DNA of 40,929 nt from an uncultured Methanobrevibacter sp. (GCF_902801725.1 NZ_CADCJB010000024.1:1-40929); one strand, 5' to 3'; positions 27,088 through 35,680 are shown, counted from the first letter of the stretch. The notes: generated by a model not told the origin, from the letters alone. Numbers and translations are program-made.

Positions 27088-28212
27088 TTATTCAAACATT
27101 CCTTTAACATCTAAATTTTTAATTTTACAGGATTGCATTGAATATTCAATGTGTTTCATAGTTAATGTATTGTCATCATTAGCTATAGCATTATGAAGAG
27201 CAGTTTTAAGTATTTTTTCTTTAATGTCTCTTCCTGACATTCCTTTAGTCATTTTGGTAATCTTATTCATGTTCAAATCATATTCTAAAGGTATGGTCTT
27301 GAGATTTTTTTCTAATATTTCCTTTCTCTCTTCATCATTTGGCAGGATGAATTCAATTTCCTCTTCGAATCTGCTTCTGACTGCATAATCGAGGGATGTT
27401 GGATTGTTGGTAGCTCCAATAGTTATGACTGATTCGTTTTCACTGATTCCATCCATTTCGGTCAAGAGTGAATTTACTATTTCGGATACGTCTCCCCTTA
27501 ATGATTGAAATGACCTGTGAAGTGCAATTGCATCAATTTCATCAATGAATATTATTGAAGGTGTTTTTTCACTGGCCTTTTTAAACAAATCATGAATTTT
27601 GGATGCACTGTCACCGACATGTTCTCCAATTAATGAAGTTGCTTTTATTAAATGAAGCGGTACTTCAAGCTCATTGGCTAATGCCTTTACAAGCATGGTT
27701 TTGCCGGTACCTGGAAGTCCGTAAAATAAAATGTTTTTTGGAGCCCATGGTCCAAACTTATCCGGGTCGTCAAGATATTTGATTAGAACCTTGACTTTAT
27801 TTTTAGCATTTTTCTGTCCGACAATGTCTGAAATTTTCATTGACTTGTCTATTTTAATTTCGTCTGTAATATTGTTTATTTCTTCATCGATGAGCTTGAT
27901 TTTAGTATTTTCAGAAATTATTGAGCCGTCAGGTCTTGCAGTTATAATTTCAAAACCGTAATCAGGTATGATTTTTTGATCAAAAAGATAGGAATTTTCT
28001 TTTACTTCTAATCCTAACCATTGTTCACGGGCATATTCTTCAAATAATTTTGAATTGGTAATCTCAAAATCGTTTTCCATTAAATTAAAATCGAATGGAT
28101 AGCCGACAGCTTTCAGAACAACACATTCGGCATATTCTTTATTTTCATTTTCTTTTTTTGCCGATTTTTGGGTTGGAGATTTTAGTTCTTGTTTTTTGTT
28201 ATCTGTTTTCAA
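27088..28212 (-). CDS. AAA-family ATPase, single module, TTG start
   Basis: A 374-residue protein with one AAA module. Walker A GLPGTGKT is at 165-172, Walker B IIFIDEID near 215-222, sensor-1 IGATNNPTSLDYAV, and the arginine finger in RSRFEEE. The lid helices run to the C-terminus. The module resembles Cdc48/PAN-type AAA rather than Lon or helicases. Residues 1-25 are polar and likely disordered; 26-115 form a strand-rich N-domain that I do not recognise and that probably selects substrates. The start is TTG at 28212, supported by GGGAGC exactly 7 bases upstream; the next in-frame ATG would remove 44 residues of the N-domain. Substrate unknown. Confidence 0.88.
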   Translation of the reverse strand: MKTDNKKQELKSPTQKSAKKENENKEYAECVVLKAVGYPFDFNLMENDFEITNSKLFEEYAREQWLGLEVKENSYLFDQKIIPDYGFEIITARPDGSIISENTKIKLIDEEINNITDEIKIDKSMKISDIVGQKNAKNKVKVLIKYLDDPDKFGPWAPKNILFYGLPGTGKTMLVKALANELEVPLHLIKATSLIGEHVGDSASKIHDLFKKASEKTPSIIFIDEIDAIALHRSFQSLRGDVSEIVNSLLTEMDGISENESVITIGATNNPTSLDYAVRSRFEEEIEFILPNDEERKEILEKNLKTIPLEYDLNMNKITKMTKGMSGRDIKEKILKTALHNAIANDDNTLTMKHIEYSMQSCKIKNLDVKGMFE

Positions 28213-28311
28213 TAAATCAGCTCCCGGATTTTATAATTTTTAACATTTCTTTTTTTTGTATGTTTTATTATTTATATTAGTCGTGATAAATTTAAAAGTG
28301 GTGATAATATC

Positions 28312-29385
28312 ATGAGTTTTAGAACTAGGAGAGTATTGCTTAGCGCCCCATTCTATGCGGTATTTCAATTTTTCCTTTTAAAATACATGTTTTTACTGAT
28401 TTGTGAAGTAAATGATATTTATTTTGCTTGTGCAGGTATTTTAATTGGTTTGATGCGTTGCATCCCTGTATTTTTCGAAGAAAAAAAGTCAACCGTTGGC
28501 GGAAGATTTATTCAGACTGTTGACGGTATATGGATGTGGGCTTCCTTAATGTTTTTAATTGATGTCGTAATGATTTATATGTTCAATACTTTTGTGGCTA
28601 TTCCGAAGTTTGTTATTTGTCTGTTACTAGCTATTGTTCCTGTTCTGGGCGTTTATAATTATCATAAGGCTCACCAGCTGGTTGTCAAGGAGAGAGTATT
28701 GGAACTGGAAAATCTGACTCATGATATTAATATTGTTCATTTGTCTGATGTTCATTTCGGGTCTGTAAGGCATAAGCAGATTATTTCACAAATTGCAGAT
28801 AAATTAAAAGAATTGGAAGATACCTGCAGTTTGGCAATCATTTCAGGTGATTTGGCGGATGGCTCTTCAGTTGTGGAATTCGATGACTTTGACGGATTAA
28901 AGAATGTTGAAATGCCGATAGTTTTCACACCAGGAAACCATGATTTCTATATTGGAATCGACAGTGTTGTTGAGGCATGTAAAAATGCAGGAATTATAGT
29001 TTTGGATAATGACAAACTAGAATTTGAAAATTTGAATATTTATGGTCTGACATATAGTTTTGATGATATTCTGATGCCGACCTCTGATGAAATAAAAAAT
29101 AATTTAAATCCTAATTCAGTAAATATTATTAATTATCATGTTCCTTATCGCTGGGACGAATTTTCATCGATGGGCTTTGACATTCAATTGTCAGGGCATA
29201 CTCACGGAGGACAATTTTATCCTGTAGTCCAGATTGCAAATATCCTGTTTAAATATAACAAGGGGCTTTTTGCAAACGAATCCGGAAAATATATTCATGT
29301 TACGACTGGTGTTGGATCAATGGACACTCCGATGAGATGGGGAACTGATTCTGAATTAGTAATTTTAAAATTAAGAAGAAAATAG
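28312..29385 (+). CDS. Membrane-anchored metallophosphoesterase
   Basis: A 357-residue protein with four hydrophobic segments in the first 130 residues, then a calcineurin-like phosphoesterase domain. The metal ligands are in order: DVHF (Asp146, His148), GDLAD (Asp180), GNHDF, NYHVPY and GHTHGGQ. The layout matches the YkuE-type group, in which the bacterial member acts at the membrane or wall. In an archaeon the substrate could be a lipid-linked or nucleotide diphosphate compound, but nothing local decides it. A GGTGAT site lies before the ATG. The zinc-ribbon gene follows 17 bases later. Confidence 0.9.
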   Translation: MSFRTRRVLLSAPFYAVFQFFLLKYMFLLICEVNDIYFACAGILIGLMRCIPVFFEEKKSTVGGRFIQTVDGIWMWASLMFLIDVVMIYMFNTFVAIPKFVICLLLAIVPVLGVYNYHKAHQLVVKERVLELENLTHDINIVHLSDVHFGSVRHKQIISQIADKLKELEDTCSLAIISGDLADGSSVVEFDDFDGLKNVEMPIVFTPGNHDFYIGIDSVVEACKNAGIIVLDNDKLEFENLNIYGLTYSFDDILMPTSDEIKNNLNPNSVNIINYHVPYRWDEFSSMGFDIQLSGHTHGGQFYPVVQIANILFKYNKGLFANESGKYIHVTTGVGSMDTPMRWGTDSELVILKLRRK

Positions 29386-29402
29386 ATATTGGGTGTTTGG
29401 TA

Positions 29403-29906
29403 ATGGTTGGATTTAATTATTGCATGAATTGCGGCTCTAAAGTGAGTCCTCTTGACAAGTTCTGTGCAAACTGTGGCGCTAAACTTGAAGAACCTGATGG
29501 GGAATTCATTCAGGATGAAGATTTCTTTTTGAAGTATGATATAAAAATTGAAAACTTAAAAAAAGAATATGATTTAAAAGTAAACCGGGCAATTGAATTA
29601 ATTCAAAAGCAATTTAATTCATCAGAAAACAGTTATAGGGTATTTATTTCGACAATCAATGAAAGCAATAATGTTTTCTACAACAATATTGAAGTTTCAT
29701 CAGATATTATAAAATTGGCCACCAGACCCTCTGAAAAAATTAAAAAAGAGCTGGAAATTAAGATTTATACATTGGAAAAAATCATCGACAAATTAGAGGA
29801 TTTCATCGATGAATTAATTATCCACATGTCTGATGAAAGTGAAAAGGAAGTAAAGACCTTAACCCGGGAATTGGATGACCTAATAGATTCCGTTAAGGAT
29901 TATTAA
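29403..29906 (+). CDS. Zinc-ribbon coiled-coil protein
   Basis: A 167-residue protein of unknown function. An N-terminal zinc ribbon uses two CxxC pairs, CMNCG and CANCG, within the first 30 residues. It is followed by an acidic linker and a long helical region (residues 45-165) with heptad-like hydrophobic spacing, probably a coiled coil. There is no membrane span. The ATG at 29403 is preferred to a TTG two codons upstream. It lies 17 bases after the phosphoesterase gene, so the two are likely co-transcribed. Its last 4 bases overlap the convergent endonuclease gene. Confidence 0.75.
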   Translation: MVGFNYCMNCGSKVSPLDKFCANCGAKLEEPDGEFIQDEDFFLKYDIKIENLKKEYDLKVNRAIELIQKQFNSSENSYRVFISTINESNNVFYNNIEVSSDIIKLATRPSEKIKKELEIKIYTLEKIIDKLEDFIDELIIHMSDESEKEVKTLTRELDDLIDSVKDY

Positions 29907-30739
29907 ATCATCTCTTCATATATATTTTTCATCTTCAAAGAATCCAAATCCCTCTCTGGTGTTTCACAGATGATGTTTGCTTTCCATCCGTTGTCGATTA
30001 AATTTGATAGCAAATCTTTCACGTCAGGTCCGTATTCATCGCTTTCTTCGAGGGTATGATGTTTTACTTCGCCACCCCTACCATATTCTATGGTGGTATA
30101 ATGGCAATGCAGGATGTCAATGTCCAAATTGTCTTCAATTGTTGAAAAAATACAATTGTAATCTTCTTTTTTATTCAAAAATCCACGACCTCTGGCATGG
30201 ACATGAGCAAAATCAATTGTAGGTTCAAAGTGGTCGAATGTTGCACATAATTCAACAACTTCACTAACGTTTCCGAGCTGTGTTCTTTTTCCAGTGGTTT
30301 CTGGAGCAAATGTGTAATTTTCAATTCCTTCAGCTTCAAGCTCCTCAAATAATCTGTTGACAGTATTTTTTGATATTTCCATTGCTTTAGCAGGTTTTCT
30401 ATTTAGGTATGCTCCGGGATGGAAAACCAATCTGTAAGCACCCATCCATTCGCCTGCACGGGCGGCGGCTATTAGATGGCCGATGCTTTTATCAAGTTTT
30501 TCCTCTTCTTTAGCGCAGAGGTTGATATAATACGGTGCATGCATTGAAACCAAAATGTCATGTTTTTCAGATTCTTCTTTAAGTGTGGTTGCAGCTTTTT
30601 CGCCAATTCTCACGCCATAGGGTGATTGGTATTCATAGGAATCAAGATTTTCTTCTGAAATGTATTTTGGAGCTTTATATGCTGCACCTTTATAATTGAT
30701 AGGACTCCCTGCAGGTCCAAAAAGTACATTATGTTTCAT
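29903..30739 (-). CDS. Endonuclease IV-like (AP endonuclease family 2) protein
   Basis: A 278-residue TIM-barrel protein of the xylose-isomerase/endonuclease IV superfamily. Metal-binding residues are visible in order: HAPYYINL, LVFHPGAYL, APETTGK, TIDFAHVHARG, ILHCHYT and CETPE. The pattern follows Nfo, which cuts at abasic sites using three zinc ions. The beginning NVLFGPAGSP differs from canonical bacterial Nfo (about 280 residues), but the metal ligands are all there, and this archaeal variant is usually annotated as deoxyribonuclease IV. Repair of abasic sites is the most likely role; a sugar isomerase is the alternative. It starts 36 bases after the gap stop, beyond two T-tracts. Confidence 0.8.
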   Translation of the reverse strand: MKHNVLFGPAGSPINYKGAAYKAPKYISEENLDSYEYQSPYGVRIGEKAATTLKEESEKHDILVSMHAPYYINLCAKEEEKLDKSIGHLIAAARAGEWMGAYRLVFHPGAYLNRKPAKAMEISKNTVNRLFEELEAEGIENYTFAPETTGKRTQLGNVSEVVELCATFDHFEPTIDFAHVHARGRGFLNKKEDYNCIFSTIEDNLDIDILHCHYTTIEYGRGGEVKHHTLEESDEYGPDVKDLLSNLIDNGWKANIICETPERDLDSLKMKNIYEEMI

Positions 30740-30748
30740 TTAAATCAG

Positions 30749-30770
30749 TTAAAAAAATAGTAAAAAAAGG
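30749..30770 (-). terminator. Double T-tract terminator after gap
   Basis: Read on the minus strand, CCCC is followed by T7, ACTA, and T7 just after the gap stop codon, a typical archaeal terminator. It should insulate the highly expressed gap gene from the downstream endonuclease gene. Confidence 0.55.
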
Positions 30771-30775
30771 GGAAT

Positions 30776-31792
30776 TTAGAATATTCCCATAGCTTTGTTA
30801 GTTTTTGCAATTGATTTTTCGTTATCGCTTTCCATTTCAAGAAGTGCACGAATAGCGTCAATGTTTTCTGGAATTACGTCAGATTCCTGATGCACTGCTT
30901 GCATATAGAATAATTCATTATCTACAACATTGATGGATTCTCTCCAGACTGGAATTTCATATAAATCGTTTCTGTTTCTTCCAAGTTCTTTAGCATATTC
31001 CATTAACTCAGCAGTGGAACCTAAACCTTCTTCTGCAGAAACAACAAGCACTCTTGAACGTTTTTCCAAAGCTTCAATGATTTCTTCGGTTTCAACATCG
31101 TTGTTTATTTCAACCATGATGTTGTGTTGGTGCATTAGGGTAGTAGGCACGAGCAATGCCATGGTTGTTACATCAATGCCTTTCATTACGGTTTTTACAT
31201 CCGGCCCGTGGTGGGACGGTACTTTTGGAGGATTTGGAACAATTGCGTTGATTGGTCCTTTTTTGATTTCGGAAGGGTCTGATCCTCTTCTTACCATTAC
31301 TGCCCTAACTTTTTTAATGTCTGCAATAGGGTCAATTGTAGATAGTGTACGGGTTAATCCGGTGGTGTTACAGGATACTACTCTTGTGTAGTCTGCACCA
31401 TAGGAGTCATCATAATTACCAAAAGCATTAAATGAAAGGCCTGTTAATTCGTGGTCTTCTCCACCTTGATAAATTGCTTTTACACCTGCTTTTTTATACA
31501 TTTCAAGGTTTTGAGGACCTATACTTCCAGGAGTACAGTCAACAACAACATCTGCTTCTTGAATCATTTCTTCAACAGTACCGGCTATTTCAATTCCAGC
31601 ATCTTTGAATAATTGTTCTCTTTCTGGAATTCCAATGTATAATGGGTAGCCTTTTTCTTCAACAGCGGTTCTTGCTTCATAGTTTGGTCTAGTTTTACTT
31701 ACACCAATAACTTTCATATCATCTTGAGCGGCAACAGCGTCAGCCACTCTTTTACCGATGGTTCCATAACCATTAATTGCAACAGTTTTCAT
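30776..31792 (-). CDS. gap: Glyceraldehyde-3-phosphate dehydrogenase, archaeal type II
   Basis: A 338-residue archaeal GAPDH interconverting 1,3-bisphosphoglycerate and glyceraldehyde 3-phosphate, here expected to work in the gluconeogenic direction downstream of PEP synthase. The start [20 protein letters not shown] is the NAD(P)-binding strand. [10 protein letters not shown] holds the catalytic Cys141. [20 protein letters not shown] and [20 protein letters not shown] are archaeal type II signatures. Codons are biased as in other highly expressed genes here. A TTTTATATAA box (minus strand) about 70 bases upstream fits as promoter. Confidence 0.96.
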   Translation of the reverse strand: MKTVAINGYGTIGKRVADAVAAQDDMKVIGVSKTRPNYEARTAVEEKGYPLYIGIPEREQLFKDAGIEIAGTVEEMIQEADVVVDCTPGSIGPQNLEMYKKAGVKAIYQGGEDHELTGLSFNAFGNYDDSYGADYTRVVSCNTTGLTRTLSTIDPIADIKKVRAVMVRRGSDPSEIKKGPINAIVPNPPKVPSHHGPDVKTVMKGIDVTTMALLVPTTLMHQHNIMVEINNDVETEEIIEALEKRSRVLVVSAEEGLGSTAELMEYAKELGRNRNDLYEIPVWRESINVVDNELFYMQAVHQESDVIPENIDAIRALLEMESDNEKSIAKTNKAMGIF

Positions 31793-31854
31793 TTTAATCC
31801 CTTTTTTAAATTATAATAATTGAATATTATATGGATTTAAATCTGTTGTTTAAC

Positions 31855-31864
31855 TTATATAAAA
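31855..31864 (-). promoter_or_regulatory. TATA box of gap
   Basis: On the minus strand this reads TTTTATATAA, close to the methanogen TATA consensus, about 65 bases before the gap ATG. It would place the transcript start near 31830 and give a leader of about 40 bases. Confidence 0.5.
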
Positions 31865-31968
31865 TTTGATGATTAATTTTTGGAAATCTTGATTTGGATT
31901 AATCGCTCTGGAAGCAATTTTGATTTTTCAATAACTATTTTAATTATAAGTCATTTAGAATAATTTAT

Positions 31969-32730
31969 ATGAATTATAAAATTGATGGTGCCGGTGAAGC
32001 GATAGTTTTTATTCATGGTCTTTCGGATAGTTTATTGTATTGGGAATTTTTAGCTAATAATCTTAAAAAGGATTATCAGGTATTGAGAATTGATTTAAGA
32101 GGTCATGGTGAAACTGAACGTGGAAATAATGAAATTACAATAGATTTGTTATGCGAGGACTTAAGAAATCTTTTGGATGAGCTGTATATTGAAAATATTA
32201 ATTTGGTGGGATTTTCTTTGGGTAGTGCTGTTGCTCTTGACTTTACAATCAGATATCCTCAGATGGTTTCTTCGTTAGTGTTGATGTCAGGTTTTTATAA
32301 GCCTGATGAACAATCAAAAGATATTTTAAGTCAGTTTAAAAGTGCATTAAACAGCAGTTTTGATGAGTTTTATGATTTATTGTTTTCTATGAGTTTATGT
32401 TCGAGTGTAATTGAAAATAACAGAGAAGAATTGGCATTTTTAAAAAAATTTGCTTCACAAACTGCAGATATGGATGCTTACATCCAATCTGTTGATGCCT
32501 GCCTGAATTTTGATGTGGAAGATAAATTGTCACAAATTGATCCTCCAACATTAATTTTGGCAGGAAAATATGATGAAATATTACCATTAAGTTCACAGCA
32601 AGATTTGAAAAACAATATTAAAAATTCAAAACTGGTAGTCTTTGATGATGTGAAGCATAATCTGTTGGTTGGAAAAAATAAAGAGAAAATATTGTCGATT
32701 TTAAAAAGTTTCATAAAAAAAGAAAGGTAA
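31969..32730 (+). CDS. Alpha/beta hydrolase
   Basis: A 253-residue alpha/beta-hydrolase-fold protein. FIHGLSDSLLYWEF gives the HG oxyanion region. GFSLGS has nucleophile Ser83. GKYDEI gives Asp202 and DVKHNLL gives His230, completing the triad. RIDLRGHGETE is the usual strand-4 block. The substrate cannot be told. There is no ribosome site; TTAATTATAA lies about 25 bases before the ATG, so the transcript may be leaderless. It is convergent with the HMA protein gene (6 bases between stops). Confidence 0.85.
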   Translation: MNYKIDGAGEAIVFIHGLSDSLLYWEFLANNLKKDYQVLRIDLRGHGETERGNNEITIDLLCEDLRNLLDELYIENINLVGFSLGSAVALDFTIRYPQMVSSLVLMSGFYKPDEQSKDILSQFKSALNSSFDEFYDLLFSMSLCSSVIENNREELAFLKKFASQTADMDAYIQSVDACLNFDVEDKLSQIDPPTLILAGKYDEILPLSSQQDLKNNIKNSKLVVFDDVKHNLLVGKNKEKILSILKSFIKKER

Positions 32731-32736
32731 GTAGAA

Positions 32737-32940
32737 TTATTCTACTTTGAATCCGGCTTCTTCAACAGCGTCATTTATGTCAGCATCGCTAACATCGTCA
32801 GACATGGTAATTGTGGTTATTCCAGAATCCAAATCCGCCTTAGCATCTTCGATTCCGTCAACATCTTTCAAACATAATTCGACAGCATTAACACATGAAG
32901 GACAGTGCATACCAACTACTTTAATTTCTTTTTCAGCCAT
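32737..32940 (-). CDS. Heavy-metal-associated (HMA) metallochaperone, CopZ-like
   Basis: A 67-residue single HMA domain with the metal-binding loop GMHCPSC near the N-terminus. The remaining residues fit the ferredoxin-like fold (VDGIEDAKADLDSG, DINDAVEEAGFKVE). Such proteins carry Cu(I), or sometimes Zn or Cd, to P1B ATPases. The adjacent ATPase has no N-terminal HMA domain of its own, so this protein may provide that function in trans. AGGTGA precedes the ATG, 24 bases after the ATPase stop, so the two form one operon. Confidence 0.92.
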   Translation of the reverse strand: MAEKEIKVVGMHCPSCVNAVELCLKDVDGIEDAKADLDSGITTITMSDDVSDADINDAVEEAGFKVE

Positions 32941-32964
32941 AGTAATTCACCTAATTATTGATAT

Positions 32965-34833
32965 TTAATATTTTACTTTTGATTTATTTAAAGTTTTTTT
33001 TACACCTATCTGTAATTTATTGTAGTCCTTATTTGAAATTTTATAACGAACTAGCGTTGAAGAATAGACGATTACAATAATTGACCCGATATTGTGGATT
33101 AATGCACCTTCAATCGGATTTAAAACTCCCAAAATCGCCAATGCCATAGCTAAAATATTCAAAACCAATGCAAATCCTATTCCTATATTTATTATTTGCA
33201 CTGTTTTTCTGGCTATTCCAATCAGATGGGGAATGTCTCCTATATTGTCGTGGATTAATGCAATGTTTGCTGCTTCAACGCTGATGTCACTTCCAATATC
33301 GCTCATTGCTATTCCGACATTGGCCTTCCTTAGTGAAGGAGCATCATTTAATCCGTCTCCAATCATGGCGACTTTATGTCCGAGTATCTGTTCCCGTTTG
33401 ATATATTCAGTTTTATCTTCCGGAAGGCAGTTGAACTTGACGTTTCTCACTTTGACTTGATCGGCAATGAATTTTGTTGTTTTTTCATTGTCTCCGCTAA
33501 GAAGTGCTGTTTTGATTCGCATCCTTTTCAGATTTGTTATTGTCTGTCTGGAATTTTTACGCAGGGTGTCTGCAAGATGTATTTTTCCAAGAATTTCGTC
33601 GTCTTTTGATACAAATATTTCAATCTCTCCGTTTTGAGGTTCTTCGTTGTATTTTGAGGGGATGTTTTCCTCTTTTATGAGTTTTTTGTTTCCTGCAAGT
33701 ATTCTTGAATTGTTTATGGTACCACTAACTCCCATTCCTATATGTATTTTAAAGTCGTTGACTTCTGCAAGTTCGATGCCGGTGTAGGATTTGACTATTG
33801 CCTTTGCAATGGGGTGTTCGGATTTTGATTCAAGTGATGCAAGTAAATGAGTCATTTCGTCGAGTTTGTCTGAGATGACATTGACAACTTTCGGCTCGCC
33901 GTTTGTCAGGGTTCCTGTTTTATCAAAGACAAGTTCGTCAACATGGGCCAGCTCTTCTAAAGATTCTCCATCTTTTACTAGGATGCCGTATTTTGTTAAA
34001 TTTCCGATGGAAGCCATGATTGCAGTGGGTGTGGCCAGTATTAATGCGCATGGGCAGAATACCACAAGGATTGTAACTGATCTGCTTATTTCAAATGTAT
34101 ATAAATATGTCAATATTGCTGCTGTAAATGCTATTACGACGATAATTGCTGCCCATTTGTCTGCAGTTTGGACAATTTTTGCATTTTCTGGCTTTGATGA
34201 TTCAACCAATCTTATTAGCTTTTGAAGAGAACTGTCTTGGCTGATTTTTGTTGTTTTCATTGTAAATGAACCATAAAGATTGGTTGTTCCACTAAAGACT
34301 TCATCGTTTTCTTTTTTGTCTGCTGGAACGGATTCTCCAGTTAATGCTGATTGGTCTATTGAGGTTTCACCATTTAATATTATTCCATCGGTTGGAATAC
34401 TTTCACCGGGCAGTACCTTTAAGATATCTCCGATTTCTATATTTTTAACAGGTATTTTTTCTTCAATTCCATTCTTGACTCTTGTTGCGACTTGAGGTGT
34501 CATTTTAACGAGTTCTTCAATTCTTCCCTGTGTTTTTGACACAGTATAATCTTCTAAAAATCCTCCTATTGCCATGATTGTAGCAATTTCTCCTGCAGCA
34601 AATACTTCGCCTATGATTATTGATGCAATAATTGCAATTGAGACAAGTAAATCTGCAGTTAGGTCAAATTCCATTATCATTCCTTCAATGCATTCTTTAA
34701 AAATTGGTATTCCACATAAAAGTACGGCAATCCATGAGATGTAATCTAGAGATAGAACGAAACTTGCAATAATGCTTATTGCTGAAACTGCAATTTTCAG
34801 GATGTCCATTTTTTCATCTTTTGTAAATTTCAT
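32965..34833 (-). CDS. Heavy-metal-exporting P1B-type ATPase without HMA domain
   Basis: A 622-residue metal pump. TGES is at 165-168, the transmembrane metal site CPC at 260-262 in FCPCALILATP, phosphorylation Asp304 in DKTGTLTNGEP, SEHPIAKAI, and MIGDGLNDAPSL later. Hydrophobic segments before 95, around 225-275 and after 550 give the expected membrane domain. At about 620 residues it is short because no N-terminal metal-binding domain is present. The last helix (HNIGSIIVIVYSS) fits neither the classic Cu(I) nor the Zn/Cd signature exactly. Copper is favoured by the CsoR and CopZ-like neighbours; Zn/Cd remains possible. Its promoter region carries a CsoR-type inverted repeat. Confidence 0.93.
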   Translation of the reverse strand: MKFTKDEKMDILKIAVSAISIIASFVLSLDYISWIAVLLCGIPIFKECIEGMIMEFDLTADLLVSIAIIASIIIGEVFAAGEIATIMAIGGFLEDYTVSKTQGRIEELVKMTPQVATRVKNGIEEKIPVKNIEIGDILKVLPGESIPTDGIILNGETSIDQSALTGESVPADKKENDEVFSGTTNLYGSFTMKTTKISQDSSLQKLIRLVESSKPENAKIVQTADKWAAIIVVIAFTAAILTYLYTFEISRSVTILVVFCPCALILATPTAIMASIGNLTKYGILVKDGESLEELAHVDELVFDKTGTLTNGEPKVVNVISDKLDEMTHLLASLESKSEHPIAKAIVKSYTGIELAEVNDFKIHIGMGVSGTINNSRILAGNKKLIKEENIPSKYNEEPQNGEIEIFVSKDDEILGKIHLADTLRKNSRQTITNLKRMRIKTALLSGDNEKTTKFIADQVKVRNVKFNCLPEDKTEYIKREQILGHKVAMIGDGLNDAPSLRKANVGIAMSDIGSDISVEAANIALIHDNIGDIPHLIGIARKTVQIINIGIGFALVLNILAMALAILGVLNPIEGALIHNIGSIIVIVYSSTLVRYKISNKDYNKLQIGVKKTLNKSKVKY

Positions 34834-34848
34834 TTTAAACAGCCCCTA

Positions 34849-34874
34849 GGTATAGGTATACCCCCATAGGTATT
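34849..34874. promoter_or_regulatory. Candidate CsoR operator before the metal ATPase gene
   Basis: TATACC (34857-34862), six bases, then GGTATT (34869-34874) form a near-perfect inverted repeat. Extra half-sites GGTATA lie at 34849 and 34855. Read on the minus strand, a TATA-like TTTAAATA overlaps its upstream edge, so bound repressor would block TBP or the start site. The same 6-6-6 layout occurs before csoR. Confidence 0.7.
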
Positions 34875-34894
34875 TAAAGTTATTTTAAAAAAAA

Positions 34895-35167
34895 TTAAAG
34901 TCTGGAGTAATACTCCATTATTGAAGAAATATCTCCCAATGCATCATCAGAATTTCCATTTTCAATAGCTTCTTTAACACAATGTTCTAAGTGTCCTTCC
35001 ACAATAATGTGTCCTACTTTATGTAATGCTGATTTGGATGCATTTACCTGCATCAATATTTGTTCACAGGGGATATCTTCATCAATCATGCGATCAATTG
35101 CATTTATCTGACCTATAATTTTTTTAAGTCGTCTATGTAAATTTTCACTGTCCATACATTCTTTCAT
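34895..35167 (-). CDS. csoR: CsoR/RcnR-family metal-sensing repressor
   Basis: A 90-residue all-helical regulator of the CsoR/RcnR (DUF156) family. The copper-site residues line up as Cys34, His59 and Cys63, the Cys-His-Cys set of copper-sensing CsoR with the usual H-x3-C spacing in GHLEHC. RLKKIIGQINAIDRMI is the conserved first helix. Apo-protein is expected to bind DNA and release it on binding Cu(I). It is upstream of the ATPase gene on the same strand with its own promoter; both promoters share an inverted repeat, implying autoregulation. It could be named for another metal only if binding data disagreed. Confidence 0.92.
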   Translation of the reverse strand: MKECMDSENLHRRLKKIIGQINAIDRMIDEDIPCEQILMQVNASKSALHKVGHIIVEGHLEHCVKEAIENGNSDDALGDISSIMEYYSRL

Positions 35168-35179
35168 AATAACACTACC

Positions 35180-35197
35180 TATACCTACAAGGGTATA
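35180..35197. promoter_or_regulatory. Candidate CsoR operator before csoR
   Basis: A perfect inverted repeat: TATACC (35180-35185), six bases, GGTATA (35192-35197). It lies 13-30 bases before the csoR ATG, next to TATA-like sequence at about 35200-35217. It matches the site before the ATPase gene in both half-site and spacer length. Confidence 0.7.
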
Positions 35198-35317
35198 TAA
35201 TTATCATCATATATAAATTTATCCAACTTTTTTCCATTTGGAATTGATTTTTTTGTGAATAAAATTAACAAAATATTTAAATTATTTAATATACATATAT
35301 AATTCAAAGGCGATATT

Positions 35318-35617
35318 ATGGACATCGTAAAAACATATAATGATAAAGAATTAACTATCGAAGTTGGAGATCGTATAGATACAGTAACAGCACCAGATTT
35401 TGAAAATGAAATAATGGATGAAATGGGTAAATTCGACTCATTAATTCTTGATTTGAATAATTTGGAGTATATTTCCAGTGCTGGATTAAGAGTATTAGTT
35501 TTAGTTCAGAAAAAATTACAACCGGACAACATTCCATTTGTTATAATTAATGTTAATGACACTATCAAGGAAATCTTTTCAATGTCTGGTTTTGATAAAA
35601 TTTTAACAATTAAATAA
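35318..35617 (+). CDS. STAS-domain protein (anti-sigma-factor-antagonist-like)
   Basis: A 99-residue stand-alone STAS domain. IEVGDRIDTVTAPDFENEI, LILDLNNLEYISSAGLRVL and the C-terminal IFSMSGFDKIL follow the SpoIIAA family. Ser53 or Ser54 in ISSAGL is at the phosphorylation position. In bacteria these proteins release sigma factors from kinase-type anti-sigma factors; archaea have no such sigma factors, so it must control something else. No histidine-kinase-like RsbW/SpoIIAB partner or PP2C phosphatase is in the window. GGCGAT, a variant of GGTGAT, precedes the ATG. A 9-bp hairpin follows. Confidence 0.9.
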   Translation: MDIVKTYNDKELTIEVGDRIDTVTAPDFENEIMDEMGKFDSLILDLNNLEYISSAGLRVLVLVQKKLQPDNIPFVIINVNDTIKEIFSMSGFDKILTIK

Positions 35618-35637
35618 TTATTTTGATTTAAATTAGT

Positions 35638-35680
35638 TTAATAAAGTTCCTTTATTAATCTTTATCTATTTTTGCTTTTT
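35638..35680 (+). terminator. Hairpin plus T-rich terminator after the STAS gene
   Basis: A perfect 9-bp stem TTAATAAAG/CTTTATTAA with a 3-base loop (35638-35658), followed by TCTTTATCTATTTTTGC and more T's. It is 20 bases past the stop. Confidence 0.55.

Noticed and set aside
30930-31391. 153-codon plus-strand open frame inside gap
   Set aside because: Antisense shadow of a conserved, highly biased gene; no independent start signal.
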